DNA of 64,000 nucleotides from Erythrobacter sp. AP23 (lineage in GTDB: Bacteria > Pseudomonadota > Alphaproteobacteria > Sphingomonadales > Sphingomonadaceae). Location of the stretch: the NCBI RefSeq assembly GCF_001542855.1, contig NZ_LNBY01000016.1, positions 1-64,000 on the forward strand. Direction: 5' to 3'. The notes beneath the pieces are model-generated. The model ran no database searches and was not told the origin of the DNA. It saw only the letters and a list, made by a program, of their open reading frames with translations. Shown one piece after another: positions 1 to 8,911 of the stretch. Both the position numbers and the translations under genes were made by a program. Position 1 is the first letter of the stretch; every line of letters starts with the position of its first letter.

Positions 1-690
1 CGGCGGAGGCGGCGGCGGGGGCGGCGGAGCACCGAAGTTGAAGGCCAGCGTGCCGAGAATGGAATGCGACGACCAGTCGCCCTCGACCACCGAAGTGCCG
101 AACGAACCGCCGAGCTCGTAATCGGGGACGTTGAAGAAGCGATAGCGCAAGCCGACGTCGATCGTGTCGGTCAGCGGCGCGCGGACGCCCGCCAGGGCCT
201 GCCAGGCGAATTCCCATTCATCGCCATTGACGAGGTTCTGCTGTCCGCCCGGCGCGGTGATGGCGATCGACTGATCGACGATCGCGCTACCGGCACCGGC
301 ACCGACGAATGCCTGGAGGCCGTCGTCATCGCCGAAATCGAGGAGCACGTTACCCATCAGGCTGGCTGCCGAGGAATCACCCAGCAGGCGGCCCGAGCCG
401 AATGTGCCGAATGGCGTAATCAAGCTCTCGTGATCGGCCTGGCGGTAACTGGCTTCCAGTTCGACGCGAAAGGCACCGTAATCGTAGCCGAGAATGGCGG
501 TACCGTCGAAGCCGTAGTCGGACTCGAGCGTCACCTGGTCGCCCGTAGCCGGGTTCACCTCGGTCAAGTCGAAGTCGTTGAGATGCATCGGCCCGAAGCC
601 GAATTCGACATAGGCACTATCGTCTTTCGCCACCGCAGGTGCGGCGAGCGCGGTCGAGCACAAGGCCAGACCCAATGTAATCTTGCGCAT
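1..690 (-). CDS. Outer-membrane beta-barrel protein, OmpA-like N-terminal part (partial)
   Basis: The gene runs off the window start, so 230 codons are seen. It opens with a signal peptide (MRKITLGLALCSTALAAPAVA) followed by alternating hydrophobic strands rich in aromatic and glycine residues (for example VLLDFG, GVRAPL, GLRYRF, LAFNFG), as in the 8-strand OprF/OmpA/opacity barrel. The last visible residues after the final FNFG strand are a run of prolines, the usual hinge that precedes an OmpA peptidoglycan-binding domain; that domain would lie outside the window. It would sit in the outer membrane. A GAGGGAA ribosome site precedes the start. The family call is firm at the barrel level; the OmpA domain is inferred. 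Confidence 0.8.
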   Translation of the reverse strand, partial: MRKITLGLALCSTALAAPAVAKDDSAYVEFGFGPMHLNDFDLTEVNPATGDQVTLESDYGFDGTAILGYDYGAFRVELEASYRQADHESLITPFGTFGSGRLLGDSSAASLMGNVLLDFGDDDGLQAFVGAGAGSAIVDQSIAITAPGGQQNLVNGDEWEFAWQALAGVRAPLTDTIDVGLRYRFFNVPDYELGGSFGTSVVEGDWSSHSILGTLAFNFGAPPPPPPPPP

Positions 691-1011
691 GATTCCCTCG
701 CTTTCTTGTTTCAGGCAATTGCCTGTTCGCAAAAGCGTGTGACAATTGCGTTCGTTCCATCGGAAAACATTATTTTTTTGGTAATATTGCCGGATCGAAG
801 AATGGAAGGTCGGATTTCCGCCCCCACGCCGCGGGCGATCGGGATCGGTTGCGTTGCGCGAATGGCGGCGGGCGTGTGCCTCAGCGAGTACGGGCTCGCG
901 AGCATCAGCGGGGAAATGACACCCTGACCGCAACGCCCGATGCGCCCAGCCTGGCAGGTTCCTGCATGATCCGCCTCTCGGAACGGATCGCCCGTAAATG
1001 CGACTTGACTG
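691..1011. other. Intergenic region upstream of the outer-membrane protein gene
   Basis: These 321 bases lie between the end of the prephenate dehydratase gene and the start of the outer-membrane protein gene, both on the minus strand. The part next to the barrel gene (about 715-800) is clearly AT-richer than its surroundings, with an eight-T run near 773, and is where the porin promoter should lie. A GGAAC element occurs on the minus strand near 763, but no convincing matching second box is seen. No terminator or small gene could be supported. Confidence 0.4.
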
Positions 1012-1905
1012 TCAGCCTCGCTTGCGTGCCTGCGCATAGCTGCCCAGCAGGCGCACATCGTTGGTCTGGAAGGCGAGTTCTTCCAGAGCTGCGTCGACGC
1101 GGGGCTCGCCCGGCGCGCCTTCGATATCGGCGAAGAACTGCGTCGCCGCAAAGCTGGCGCCCTTCTGGTAGCTTTCGAGCTTGGTCATGTTCACGCCATT
1201 GGTCGCGAAGCAGCCCAGCGCCTTGTAAAGCGCGGCGGGAATGTTCTTCACCTCGAAGATGAAGGTGGTCATCGCCTGGGCGCCTTCGAGGGCGGCCGGG
1301 TCGAGCGCCTCTTTCGCGAGAACGACGAAACGCGTGGTGTTGTCATGCGCGTCCTCCACCTCCCGCTCGATGACGTCGAGACCATAGAGGTCCGCTGCCA
1401 GTGCCGGGGCGATCGCGGCGATATTGTCCTTGCCGCTTTCCGCAACGAAGGCGGCCGCGCCCGCCGTATCGGCATGGCTCAACCCGACGATTCCGCGCTC
1501 GGACAGGAATCTGTGCGACTGGCCGAGCGCCTGCGGGTGGCTGTAGGCGGCCTCGAAGGGGCCCGGACCCAGCGCCATCAGGCAATGGGTAATGCGCATG
1601 AAATGTTCGGCCACGATCGACAGCCCGCTGCCGGGCAGCAGGAAATGGATATCGGCCACGCGGCCATGCTGGCTGTTCTCGATCGGGATCATCGCGCAGC
1701 CCGCCGCGCCGCTGTCGACCGCTTCCAGCGCGTCTTCGAAGCTGAAACACGGAAGCGGCAGGGCATCGGGCGCGAATTGCATCGCGGCCTGGTGCGAGTT
1801 CGATCCCGGCGCCCCGCCGAAGGCGATCGCGCGCATCGGGTCCTGCGCCGCGGCGGCGCGCATCGAATCGACAAGGGCGAGGGCGGGTTTGGCGAACTGG
1901 CGCAT
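1012..1905 (-). CDS. pheA: Prephenate dehydratase with C-terminal ACT domain
   Basis: Converts prephenate to phenylpyruvate in phenylalanine biosynthesis, in the cytoplasm. The catalytic domain starts with the motif GAPGSNSHQAA and includes MIPIENSQHGRV; the active-site TRF motif appears as NTTRFVVL near residue 195. The ACT domain follows (TTFIFEVKNIPAALYKAL, then KLESYQ in the position of the usual KIESRP), so feedback by phenylalanine is expected. The start at 1905 gives 297 residues, the usual size for a stand-alone bacterial enzyme; an earlier ATG at 1941 would add 12 residues, and neither has a clear ribosome site. It is transcribed divergently from the cytochrome gene. Confidence 0.9.
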   Translation of the reverse strand: MRQFAKPALALVDSMRAAAAQDPMRAIAFGGAPGSNSHQAAMQFAPDALPLPCFSFEDALEAVDSGAAGCAMIPIENSQHGRVADIHFLLPGSGLSIVAEHFMRITHCLMALGPGPFEAAYSHPQALGQSHRFLSERGIVGLSHADTAGAAAFVAESGKDNIAAIAPALAADLYGLDVIEREVEDAHDNTTRFVVLAKEALDPAALEGAQAMTTFIFEVKNIPAALYKALGCFATNGVNMTKLESYQKGASFAATQFFADIEGAPGEPRVDAALEELAFQTNDVRLLGSYAQARKRG

Positions 1906-2041
1906 GGTCAGAGCCGCGTTACGGGTGCGTTTCGGCAGCATCAAGCGCTATTGCGCCCTGCGCACTTGCGAAAGGTGGCCGTGCGCACTAGAGCGGCGCG
2001 CAACCATCCGACCAACCGATTTTCGCCGGGTATTTTACGCA

Positions 2042-2743
2042 ATGGACGATCGTTTCAACACCGCCGCTGGCTGGGTACTCTTCGCAGGCATCGTGGCCCT
2101 CGGCGGCTCCATCGCATCGGGCATGTATTTCCACGCCGACGACGGTTCGCTGCCCGAAGGCGTCGAGCCGGGATACTTCATCGAAGGCGAGGCCGAAGAA
2201 GGCGCCGCCGATACCGGCCCCGATCTCGGCACGCTGCTCGCCAGCGCGGATGCCGCCGCGGGCGAGCGGGTCTTTGCCAAGTGCACCGCCTGCCACACGA
2301 TCGATCAGGGCGGCGCCAACGGTATCGGCCCGAACCTCTACGGCATCATGGGCAAGGCCATCGGTGGCGGTGCCGCCGGATTCGCCTACTCGTCGGCCCT
2401 GGCGGAAAAGGGCGGCCAGTGGACCTGGGAAAACATGGACGCCTGGCTCGAAAGCCCGCGCGGCTTTGCCAATGGCACCAAGATGAGTTTCGCCGGCCTC
2501 GGCAAGCCTGAAGATCGCGCCAATGTGATGGAATTCATGGCCACCTATGGCGGCGCACCCGCCAAGCCCGAACCCGCTCCGGCCGAAGAAGAGATCGATG
2601 TCGATGCGCCCGGCGCAGGCCCGGGTCCCGTCGAAGGCGTTCCCGTCGAAGGACCCGAAGCCGCAACGGGTATGAGCGCCGACCAGCCGGTCGCCGCCGC
2701 CAATGCCGCGACCGACAATGAAGGCGCCACCAAGGTCGACTGA
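2042..2743 (+). CDS. Membrane-anchored class I cytochrome c
   Basis: A 233-residue protein with one N-terminal hydrophobic segment (about residues 9-28) that probably stays as an anchor, an acidic linker, and a periplasmic c-type domain. Heme attachment is the CTACH motif near residue 82, with IGPNLYGIMG after it, and the distal methionine is likely in GTKMSFAG. This is the pattern of CycM/cytochrome c552 proteins, which shuttle electrons between the bc1 complex and oxidase in alphaproteobacteria. The C-terminal 60 residues are Pro/Ala/Glu-rich and low complexity. It is followed by a strong terminator, so it is probably monocistronic. Confidence 0.88.
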   Translation: MDDRFNTAAGWVLFAGIVALGGSIASGMYFHADDGSLPEGVEPGYFIEGEAEEGAADTGPDLGTLLASADAAAGERVFAKCTACHTIDQGGANGIGPNLYGIMGKAIGGGAAGFAYSSALAEKGGQWTWENMDAWLESPRGFANGTKMSFAGLGKPEDRANVMEFMATYGGAPAKPEPAPAEEEIDVDAPGAGPGPVEGVPVEGPEAATGMSADQPVAAANAATDNEGATKVD

Positions 2744-2770
2744 CCCGGTCGCTTGCATCTGGAAACGAGA

Positions 2771-2795
2771 AGCCCCGCTCCGGCGGGGTTTTTTG
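2771..2795 (+). terminator. Rho-independent terminator after cytochrome c gene
   Basis: A six-pair GC stem CCCCGC / GCGGGG with a TCCG loop is followed by six T residues, 28 bases after the cytochrome stop codon. It lies just before the convergent rlmE gene and probably serves mainly the plus strand. Confidence 0.85.
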
Positions 2796-2804
2796 TGTCC
2801 GGCC

Positions 2805-3467
2805 TCAGCCGCCCTTGAACCCTTGGGCGATGACGTACCACTCGCTCGAGCCCTTGCGGCTCGCGGGTGGCTTGGCGTGTTTGACCGTCTTGAAGTGCTG
2901 CTTGAGCAGATTGAGCAGGTCGGTGTCGGTCCCGCCTGCGAGAACCTTGGCGAGATAGGTCCCGCCGGGGGCGAGGTTCTCGATCGCAAACCAGGCTCCG
3001 GCCTCGACCAGGCCCATGGTGCGCAAATGGTCGGTCTGCTTGTGGCCGACGGTATTGGCGGCCATGTCGCTCATCACCAGCTCGGCCTTTCCGCCCAGCG
3101 CCTCTTCCAGCACGGCAGGGGCCTCGTCGTCCATGAAATCCATTTGGAAGATGGTGACACCCTCGATCGGTTCGACTTCCAGCAGGTCGATCCCGACGAC
3201 ATGCGCCTTGGGTTTGCGCTTGCGCACGACCTGCGCCCAGCCGCCCGGCGCAATCCCGAGATCGACCACGCGGGTGACGCCTTTCAGCAGGTCGAATTTC
3301 TCGTCGAGCTCGATCAGCTTGTAGGCTGCACGGCTGCGGTAGCCTTCGGCCTTGGCCTGCTTCACATAGGGATCGTTGAGTTGTCGCTGCAGCCAGCGGG
3401 TCGAACTGGCGGTTCGCTTCTTGGCGGTGCGGACGCGGGTATCGCGGTCTTTGCCCGAGCGTGACAT
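2805..3467 (-). CDS. rlmE: 23S rRNA 2'-O-ribose methyltransferase RlmE (FtsJ/RrmJ)
   Basis: Methylates the 2'-O of U2552 in the A-loop of 23S rRNA using S-adenosylmethionine. The 220-residue protein has the basic N-terminus of the family, the first catalytic Lys in SRAAYKL, the SAM-binding motif VVDLGIAPGGWAQVV, a further catalytic Asp in VMSDMAANT, a third motif around GGTYLAKV and the late catalytic Lys-Pro region KHAKPPASR. Length matches the E. coli protein. It follows ppx on the same strand, with a conserved palindromic element (3524-3594) between the two genes. Confidence 0.93.
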   Translation of the reverse strand: MSRSGKDRDTRVRTAKKRTASSTRWLQRQLNDPYVKQAKAEGYRSRAAYKLIELDEKFDLLKGVTRVVDLGIAPGGWAQVVRKRKPKAHVVGIDLLEVEPIEGVTIFQMDFMDDEAPAVLEEALGGKAELVMSDMAANTVGHKQTDHLRTMGLVEAGAWFAIENLAPGGTYLAKVLAGGTDTDLLNLLKQHFKTVKHAKPPASRKGSSEWYVIAQGFKGG

Positions 3468-3523
3468 TATGAATTGCCTTTGTTTGGTGCGCTATCGACA
3501 TTCGTCGTTAGCTTGCGGCTGCG

Positions 3524-3594
3524 CCATACCACGCCCCATCCCCGCCCCCCACAAGATACCGTGCCGTGGGTGGCGGGGATGGGGCGTGGGATGG
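3524..3594 (-). repeat. Palindromic intercistronic element, copy 1 (ppx-rlmE)
   Basis: A 71-nt near-perfect hairpin: arms 3524-3546 and 3572-3594 pair at 22 of 23 positions and enclose a 25-nt centre (3547-3571) that contains its own CCCAC/GTGGG stem and the core GGCACGGTATC (minus strand). Read on the minus strand, the centre matches copy 2 at 30788-30812 in 22 of 25 bases, while the arms differ from copy 2 but stay complementary. It lies 87 bases after the ppx stop and 57 bases before the rlmE start, in the sense orientation of both genes. Confidence 0.85.
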
Positions 3595-3680
3595 AACAGC
3601 AAGGGCCGGACGGATGTCCGGCACGCACGCATAAGGGGCTCCGGCCCATCCTGGCCGTACCCTCCCGCACTGCACCGAAA

Positions 3681-4898
3681 TCAAACATCCTGTTCCCGCA
3701 TCCGCTGTAATGCCGCGCGGCTGCGTTCGCCTTCGGTGTCGGCGGCGATCAGGCTGCGCAGTATGCCCTCCCGGATGCCCCGGTCGGCCACGCCCAATTG
3801 TTCGGCAGGCCAGATGTCGAGGATCGATTCGAGGATTGCGCACCCCGCGATGACGAGGTTCGCCCGGTCGTCGCCGATACAGGGTAGGCGCTTGCGATCC
3901 GCTGCGCTCATTCGCGAAAGGCGGCCCGAAATATCGCGCATTGCCTGCGAGGCCACGATCAGGCCGTCGACCGCGCGCCGGTCGTATTGCGGCAGCTCGA
4001 GGTGGAGGCTCGCCAGCGTCGTGACCGTGCCGCTGGTGCCGAGCAGCCGGATCGGTTCGGGCGAGCCTGTGTGCCCGCGAATGCGCTCGGCGAATTCGGC
4101 GAAACTGCGTCCGACCGTGCGGCGCATCTGGACATAGCGGTCGAGCCGCGCGGCCTCGCTTTCGTCCGATCCATCGACCGTGTCGGTAAGCGAGACCACC
4201 CCCCAGGGCACGCTCAACCAGTCGAGAATGCGCGGGACCTTTTCTCCGGGCTGAACCAGCACCAGTTCGGTCGAACCGCCGCCGATATCGAAGATGATCG
4301 CCGGCCCATTGCCCTCCTCCAGCAGCACGTGGCAGCCGAGCACGGCAAGGCGCGCCTCTTCCTGGGCGGAAATGATGTCGAGCATGATGCCCGTCTCGCG
4401 CCGGACGCGTTCGATGAAGGCCGGGCCGTTGGCAGCTCGGCGGCAGGCCTCGGTCGCGACCGAGCGCGCCAGCCGGACGTTGCGGCGGCGCAGTTTTTCC
4501 GCGCAGACATGGAGAGCGGCCATGGTGCGCTCCATCGCTTCGTCGGACAGCTTACCGCTTGCCGCCAACCCCTCGCCCAGCCGGACCACGCGGCTGAAGG
4601 CATCGATCACGGTGAAGTTCTCGCCCGAGGGCCGCGCAATCAGCAGGCGGCAGTTGTTGGTACCGAGGTCGAGCGCGGCGTAGGCCTGTCGGCGCTGCGG
4701 ATGGCCGGAATTATGCCTCGATTTGCCATTCGGACGGGCGGCAATCGCGCCATCGCAGCGCGGCGCATTGCGCCGGTCGCTTTGCTTGGCTTCGGGCCGG
4801 GAAGGGCGCTTGTAGCGGAAATCGGCTACCTTGCCGGACTTGCCGCCCCGTTGTGTCCCGTGCCCCCTTTTCGTGTCCGGCGGAGAATAGTCCGCCAT
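3681..4898 (-). CDS. Ppx/GppA-family exopolyphosphatase / guanosine pentaphosphate phosphohydrolase
   Basis: A 405-residue phosphatase of the actin-like ASKHA superfamily that cleaves polyphosphate or pppGpp. Visible family motifs are the first phosphate-binding strand AALDLGTNNCRLLIA (residue about 75), the Glu-containing ISAQEEARL, the second phosphate loop IIFDIGGGSTELVLV, and LLGTSGTVTTLA. The first 70 residues are basic and of low complexity, as often seen in sphingomonads. The ATG at 4898 is preferred over one 14 codons earlier; a GGAGGAA site lies 17 bases upstream, and a CCCGTGC/GCACGGG hairpin (4920-4943) abuts it. Ppx versus GppA specificity cannot be told from the sequence. Confidence 0.85.
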   Translation of the reverse strand: MADYSPPDTKRGHGTQRGGKSGKVADFRYKRPSRPEAKQSDRRNAPRCDGAIAARPNGKSRHNSGHPQRRQAYAALDLGTNNCRLLIARPSGENFTVIDAFSRVVRLGEGLAASGKLSDEAMERTMAALHVCAEKLRRRNVRLARSVATEACRRAANGPAFIERVRRETGIMLDIISAQEEARLAVLGCHVLLEEGNGPAIIFDIGGGSTELVLVQPGEKVPRILDWLSVPWGVVSLTDTVDGSDESEAARLDRYVQMRRTVGRSFAEFAERIRGHTGSPEPIRLLGTSGTVTTLASLHLELPQYDRRAVDGLIVASQAMRDISGRLSRMSAADRKRLPCIGDDRANLVIAGCAILESILDIWPAEQLGVADRGIREGILRSLIAADTEGERSRAALQRMREQDV

Positions 4899-5005
4899 AC
4901 TTGGAGCTTTCTTGTTCCTCCCGTGCAAACCACCGTGCACGGGGACTTGCCGGCGATGCTAGCGGCGAAGCTTAGGCGGGGCAAGTGCGCGCGCAACGCA
5001 CGGGG

Positions 5006-5034
5006 TTGACCTCGCGCGGCGGCGAAACTAGATG
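5006..5034 (+). promoter_or_regulatory. Sigma-70-type promoter for tRNA-Gln
   Basis: A TTGACC box (5006-5011), a 17-base spacer and TAGATG (5029-5034) give a near-consensus housekeeping promoter. The predicted start point is about 45 bases before the tRNA. No other gene lies between. Confidence 0.65.
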
Positions 5035-5085
5035 CGCGGCCTCTTCCGGAGCGGCAAAGCGATTCCCGCCCGCCCGGACGGCTGA

Positions 5086-5159
5086 TGCCCCGTCGTCTAA
5101 TGGTAAGACTACGGACTCTGACTCCGTCAATTGAGGTTCGAATCCTCACGGGGCATCCA
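5086..5159 (+). tRNA. tRNA-Gln (CUG)
   Basis: A full cloverleaf can be drawn: acceptor stem TGCCCCG / CGGGGCA, D-arm with the short TAATGGTA loop, anticodon stem ACGGA / TCCGT around the loop CTCTGAC (anticodon CTG, reading CAG), and a T-arm with GGTTCGAATCC. The 3' CCA is encoded in the DNA. Confidence 0.93.
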
Positions 5160-5209
5160 TTCTTCCTCCCCCGTTGCCAAAGCCTTCCATCCGCGCCAGA
5201 CAGGTTGCA

Positions 5210-6376
5210 ATGGGAGACGGACATTTGAGCGAGACCTTTCCGGAAATCCGCGATGCGGTGCGGCGGCTTTGCGCCAGGTTCCCGGGCGAATACTGGCAGC
5301 GGCTCGATCGCGAGCGGGCCTATCCGACGGAATTCGTGACCGCGCTGACCGAGGCGGGGTTCCTGTCCGTCCTGATCCCCGAGGAATATGACGGATCGGG
5401 CCTCGGGCTCGAGGCGGCCTGCGCGGTGCTCGAGGAAATCCATCGCTCGGGTTCCAACGGCGGCGCCTGCCACGCGCAGATGTACACCATGGGAACGCTG
5501 CTCAAGCACGGATCGCAAGAGCAGAAGCGCGCGTACCTGCCCAAGATCGCCAGTGGCGAATTGCGCCTGCAGGCCTTCGGCGTGACCGAACCGGGGGCGG
5601 GGACCGACACGACGCGCATATCGACTTTCGCGAAGGATGCGGGCGACCATTATCTGGTCAACGGCCAGAAGATCTGGATCAGCCGCGCCGAGCATTCCGA
5701 CCTCATGGTGCTTCTGTGCCGCACGACCCCGCGCGAAGAATGCGCCAAGCCTTCCGATGGGATGAGCGTGCTACTGGTCGACATGCGCGAGGCAGTCGGC
5801 AATGGACTGACCGTGCGGCCGGTTCGGACCATGCTGAACCACGCCACGACCGAACTGTTCTTCGACGATCTCAAGGTGCCCAAGTCGGCGCTGATCGGCG
5901 AGGAGGGCAAGGGCTTCCGCTATATCCTGTCGGGCATGAACGCCGAGCGCATCCTGATCGCCGCCGAATGCATCGGCGACGGGCGTTTCTTCATCGACAA
6001 GGCCAGCGCCTATGCCAAGGAGCGCAACGTCTTCGGCCGCGCCATCGGCGAGAACCAGGGCGTGCAGTTCCCCATCGCGCGCGCCTATGTCCAGCTGTCC
6101 GCTGCGGCCGAGATGGTCACCAAGGCCGCGCGCATGTTCGACGCGGGCGAGACGGCGGGGACCGAGGCCAATATGTCAAAAATGCTGGCGAGCGAGGCCA
6201 GCTGGGCGGCGGCAGACATGTGCATCCAGACGCACGGCGGCTTCGGCTTCGCCGAGGAATACGACGTGGAACGCAAGTTTCGCGAAACGCGGCTCTACCA
6301 GGTCGCGCCGATCAGCACCAATCTGATCCTCAGCCATGTGGCGACGCATGTGCTGGATCTGCCCAAGAGTTTCTGA
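5210..6376 (+). CDS. Acyl-CoA dehydrogenase, isovaleryl/long-chain-like active-site type
   Basis: An FAD enzyme of 388 residues that makes an alpha-beta double bond in an acyl-CoA and passes electrons to ETF. Family motifs: LQAFGVTEPGAGTDT (FAD and substrate loop), VNGQKIWISRAEHSD, and near the end THGGFGFAEEYDVERKFRE. The usual late catalytic Glu (YEGT in short/medium-chain enzymes) is replaced by YQVAPIST; instead a Glu sits in MNAERILIAAE, the helix-G position used by isovaleryl-CoA and long-chain dehydrogenases, which suits branched substrates. The ATG at 5210 is chosen over an in-frame TTG at 5174. First gene of a four-gene operon. Confidence 0.88.
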   Translation: MGDGHLSETFPEIRDAVRRLCARFPGEYWQRLDRERAYPTEFVTALTEAGFLSVLIPEEYDGSGLGLEAACAVLEEIHRSGSNGGACHAQMYTMGTLLKHGSQEQKRAYLPKIASGELRLQAFGVTEPGAGTDTTRISTFAKDAGDHYLVNGQKIWISRAEHSDLMVLLCRTTPREECAKPSDGMSVLLVDMREAVGNGLTVRPVRTMLNHATTELFFDDLKVPKSALIGEEGKGFRYILSGMNAERILIAAECIGDGRFFIDKASAYAKERNVFGRAIGENQGVQFPIARAYVQLSAAAEMVTKAARMFDAGETAGTEANMSKMLASEASWAAADMCIQTHGGFGFAEEYDVERKFRETRLYQVAPISTNLILSHVATHVLDLPKSF

Positions 6377-6389
6377 GGAGAGAAAATCC

Positions 6390-7466
6390 ATGTCGAACGG
6401 TCCGCTGACCGGCCTCAAGGTCGTCGAATTCCAGGGCATCGGCCCGGGTCCCCACGTGGCGATGATGCTCGCCGATATGGGCGCCGAGGTCGTGCGGATC
6501 GAGCGCGCCGGGCACCAGCCGATGAACCCGGTGGTCGAACGCGCGCGGCATCGCGTAGCGGTCGACCTCAAGAGCGAGGAGGGGCAAGAATTCGTCAAGA
6601 CCGCGCTTAAACATGCCGACGTGCTGGTCGAAGGCTTCCGCCCCGGCGTGATGGAGCGGTTGGGGCTGGGGCCCGACGAGATGCTCGCAGCCAATCCGCG
6701 GCTCGTCTATGCGCGCATGACCGGCTGGGGGCAGGACGGCCCGCTCGCGCAGGCTGCCGGGCACGATCTCAACTATATCGCGATCACCGGCGCGCTCGAC
6801 GCGATCGGCAGGCGCGGCGAGCTGCCGGTGCCGCCGCAGAACCTCGTCGGCGATTTCGGCGGCGGCTCGATGTATTGCGCGATGGGGATCCTCGCCGCAC
6901 TGTTCGAGCGCGAGCGGAGCGGCAAGGGGCAGGTGGTCGACGCGGCGATCGTCGACGGCGTCACCAGCCTGATGAGCTTTTTCTACGGCCAGCCGCACAG
7001 CGCGCTGCGCACGGTCGAGCGCGGCGCGGGCCTGCTCGGCGGCGCGGCACATTTCTACCGCTGCTATAAATGCAAGGACGGTAAGGAAGTGAGCGTCGGC
7101 GCAATCGAGCCGCAGTTCTACGCCGAGCTGCTCCAGCGCGCCGAGGCGCCCGAGCATCTGCGCGAGCGCCAGATGGATCCGTCCAAATGGGACGATTATG
7201 CCGAGGACCTCGCCGAACTCTTCGCCACCAAAACGCAGGCCGAATGGTGCGAGCTGCTCGAAGGGACCGATGCGTGCTTCTCGCCGGTCGTCCCGCTCGA
7301 CCATGCCAAGGACCATCCGCATATGAAGGCACGCGGCGCTTTCGTCGAGCACGGCGGCCGCTGGCACACCGCGCCTGCGCCGCGTTTCGACCGGACGCCG
7401 AACACCATTCGCGACAGCGCCGAAGATGGCGACGCAGTGGTGGCGCGCTGGCAGCAAGAGGGGTAA
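6390..7466 (+). CDS. Alpha-methylacyl-CoA racemase (CaiB/BaiF family III)
   Basis: A 358-residue family III CoA-transferase-fold enzyme. The N-terminus GLKVVEFQGIGPGPHVAMML and ADMGAEVVRIER are typical of the family. The two residues known as the acid/base pair of alpha-methylacyl-CoA racemase are both visible: His in AGHDLNYIAITGAL and Asp in VGDFGGGSMYCAMGI. It should therefore epimerise 2-methylacyl-CoA esters so that the dehydrogenase encoded upstream can use them. A GAGGAGAG site precedes the ATG, 13 bases after the dehydrogenase stop. Confidence 0.87.
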   Translation: MSNGPLTGLKVVEFQGIGPGPHVAMMLADMGAEVVRIERAGHQPMNPVVERARHRVAVDLKSEEGQEFVKTALKHADVLVEGFRPGVMERLGLGPDEMLAANPRLVYARMTGWGQDGPLAQAAGHDLNYIAITGALDAIGRRGELPVPPQNLVGDFGGGSMYCAMGILAALFERERSGKGQVVDAAIVDGVTSLMSFFYGQPHSALRTVERGAGLLGGAAHFYRCYKCKDGKEVSVGAIEPQFYAELLQRAEAPEHLRERQMDPSKWDDYAEDLAELFATKTQAEWCELLEGTDACFSPVVPLDHAKDHPHMKARGAFVEHGGRWHTAPAPRFDRTPNTIRDSAEDGDAVVARWQQEG

Positions 7467-7492
7467 AGGCACGCGCAAAGGAGAGATTTACG

Positions 7493-8911
7493 ATGCGCGA
7501 GTGCACTAAATTCTACATCGACGGCCAGTGGGTCGATCCGGTCGAGCCGAACACGCAGCCGGTCGAAAACCCGGCTACCGAGGAAACCATCGGCCACATC
7601 AGCTTCGGCACGAAAGCCGATGTCGACAAGGCCGTGGCCGCTGCGCGCCGCGCGTTCGAAACCTTCAGCCAGACGAGCAAGGAAGAGCGCCTTACTCTGC
7701 TGCGCGCGATCCAGGCCGAGATCGAGAACCGCAAGGAAGAGCTCGCCACGGCCGTCAGCGACGAAATGGGCGCGCCGATGAGCCTGGCGAACGGCCCGCA
7801 TGTCGGGCTCCTCACCGGGCATTGCCAGAAGGCGATCGAGATTCTCGAAGGCTTCGCGTTCGAACGCCAGGACGGCCCGACGCTTCACGTGTGGGAGCCG
7901 GTGGGCGTGGTCGGCATGATTACCCCGTGGAACTGGCCGCTCAACCAGATCGCCTGCAAGGTCTTCCCCGCGCTTGCGACCGGCAACACGATGGTGCTGA
8001 AGCCTTCAGAGATCGCTCCTTTCAACGCCTATATCTTCGCCGAGATCATGGATGCGGCGGGCGTCCCGGCAGGCGTCTTCAACCTCGTCAACGGCGACGG
8101 GCCTGGCGTGGGCGAGGCGATTTCGGGCCATCCGGATATCGACATGGTCAGCTTCACCGGTTCGACCCGGGCGGGCATTCTCATCGCCAAGAACGCCGCG
8201 GACACGGTCAAGCGCGTGGCGCAGGAACTGGGCGGCAAGAGCCCGAACATCGTGCTCGACGACAGCGCCTTCACCCAGTCGGTCGCCAAGGGCACCGTCG
8301 CGATGATGGGCAATTCGGGCCAGACCTGCACCGCGCCCAGCCGCATGCTCGTGCCGCACAAACGCATGGAAGAAGCCAAGGCCGCAGCCAAGGAAGCGGC
8401 CGAAGGCGTCATTCCCGGCGATCCCAAGGGCAATGCGGCGATCGGCCCGGTCGTCAGCCGCACGCAGTGGGACAAAATCCAGGGCCTGATCGAAAAGGGC
8501 ATCGAGGAAGGCGCGACGCTGGTCGCCGGCGGCCCCGGCAAGCCCGAGGGGCTCGAAACCGGCCACTACGTCAAGCCGACCGTCTTCGCCGATGTCGACA
8601 ACGACATGACGATCGCGCGCGAGGAAATCTTCGGGCCCGTGCTCTGCATCCTCGGCTATGAGGACTACGACGACGCCATCCGCATCGCCAATGATACCGA
8701 ATACGGCCTCGCCAGCGCGGTGATGGGCGAGGACATCGAAACCGCGCGCAGCCTTGCCAAGCGCATCCGCGCGGGACGGGTCGCGATCAATGGCGGCTAT
8801 GATCTCAACGCGGCCTTCGGTGGCTATAAGAAGTCGGGCAATGGCCGCGAATGGGGCGAATGGGGCTTCCACGATTTCCTCGAAGTGAAAGCCGTGATGG
8901 GCCACAGCTGA
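7493..8911 (+). CDS. NAD(P)-dependent aldehyde dehydrogenase
   Basis: A 472-residue class I-type aldehyde dehydrogenase. The oxyanion-hole Asn is in [13 protein letters not shown], the NAD-binding glycine region in [14 protein letters not shown], the general base Glu in [11 protein letters not shown], and the nucleophile Cys in [24 protein letters not shown] is the usual C-terminal motif. Substrate is unknown; its place between an acyl-CoA racemase and a MaoC hydratase suggests that it oxidises an aldehyde to the acid entering the pathway. GGAGAG lies just before the ATG, and the stop overlaps the next start by one base. Confidence 0.9.
   Translation: MRECTKFYIDGQWVDPVEPNTQPVENPATEETIGHISFGTKADVDKAVAAARRAFETFSQTSKEERLTLLRAIQAEIENRKEELATAVSDEMGAPMSLANGPHVGLLTGHCQKAIEILEGFAFERQDGPTLHVWEPVGVVGMITPWNWPLNQIACKVFPALATGNTMVLKPSEIAPFNAYIFAEIMDAAGVPAGVFNLVNGDGPGVGEAISGHPDIDMVSFTGSTRAGILIAKNAADTVKRVAQELGGKSPNIVLDDSAFTQSVAKGTVAMMGNSGQTCTAPSRMLVPHKRMEEAKAAAKEAAEGVIPGDPKGNAAIGPVVSRTQWDKIQGLIEKGIEEGATLVAGGPGKPEGLETGHYVKPTVFADVDNDMTIAREEIFGPVLCILGYEDYDDAIRIANDTEYGLASAVMGEDIETARSLAKRIRAGRVAINGGYDLNAAFGGYKKSGNGREWGEWGFHDFLEVKAVMGHS

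Noticed and set aside
763..790. EcfG-type stress promoter before the outer-membrane protein gene
   Set aside because: A GGAAC box is present on the minus strand but no CGTT-type second box at 16-18 bases was found.
3376..4137. Plus-strand frame across the rlmE-ppx gap and palindromic repeat
   Set aside because: It runs through the hairpin and antisense to ppx, has no ribosome site and translates the palindrome into low-complexity Pro/Trp/Gly sequence.
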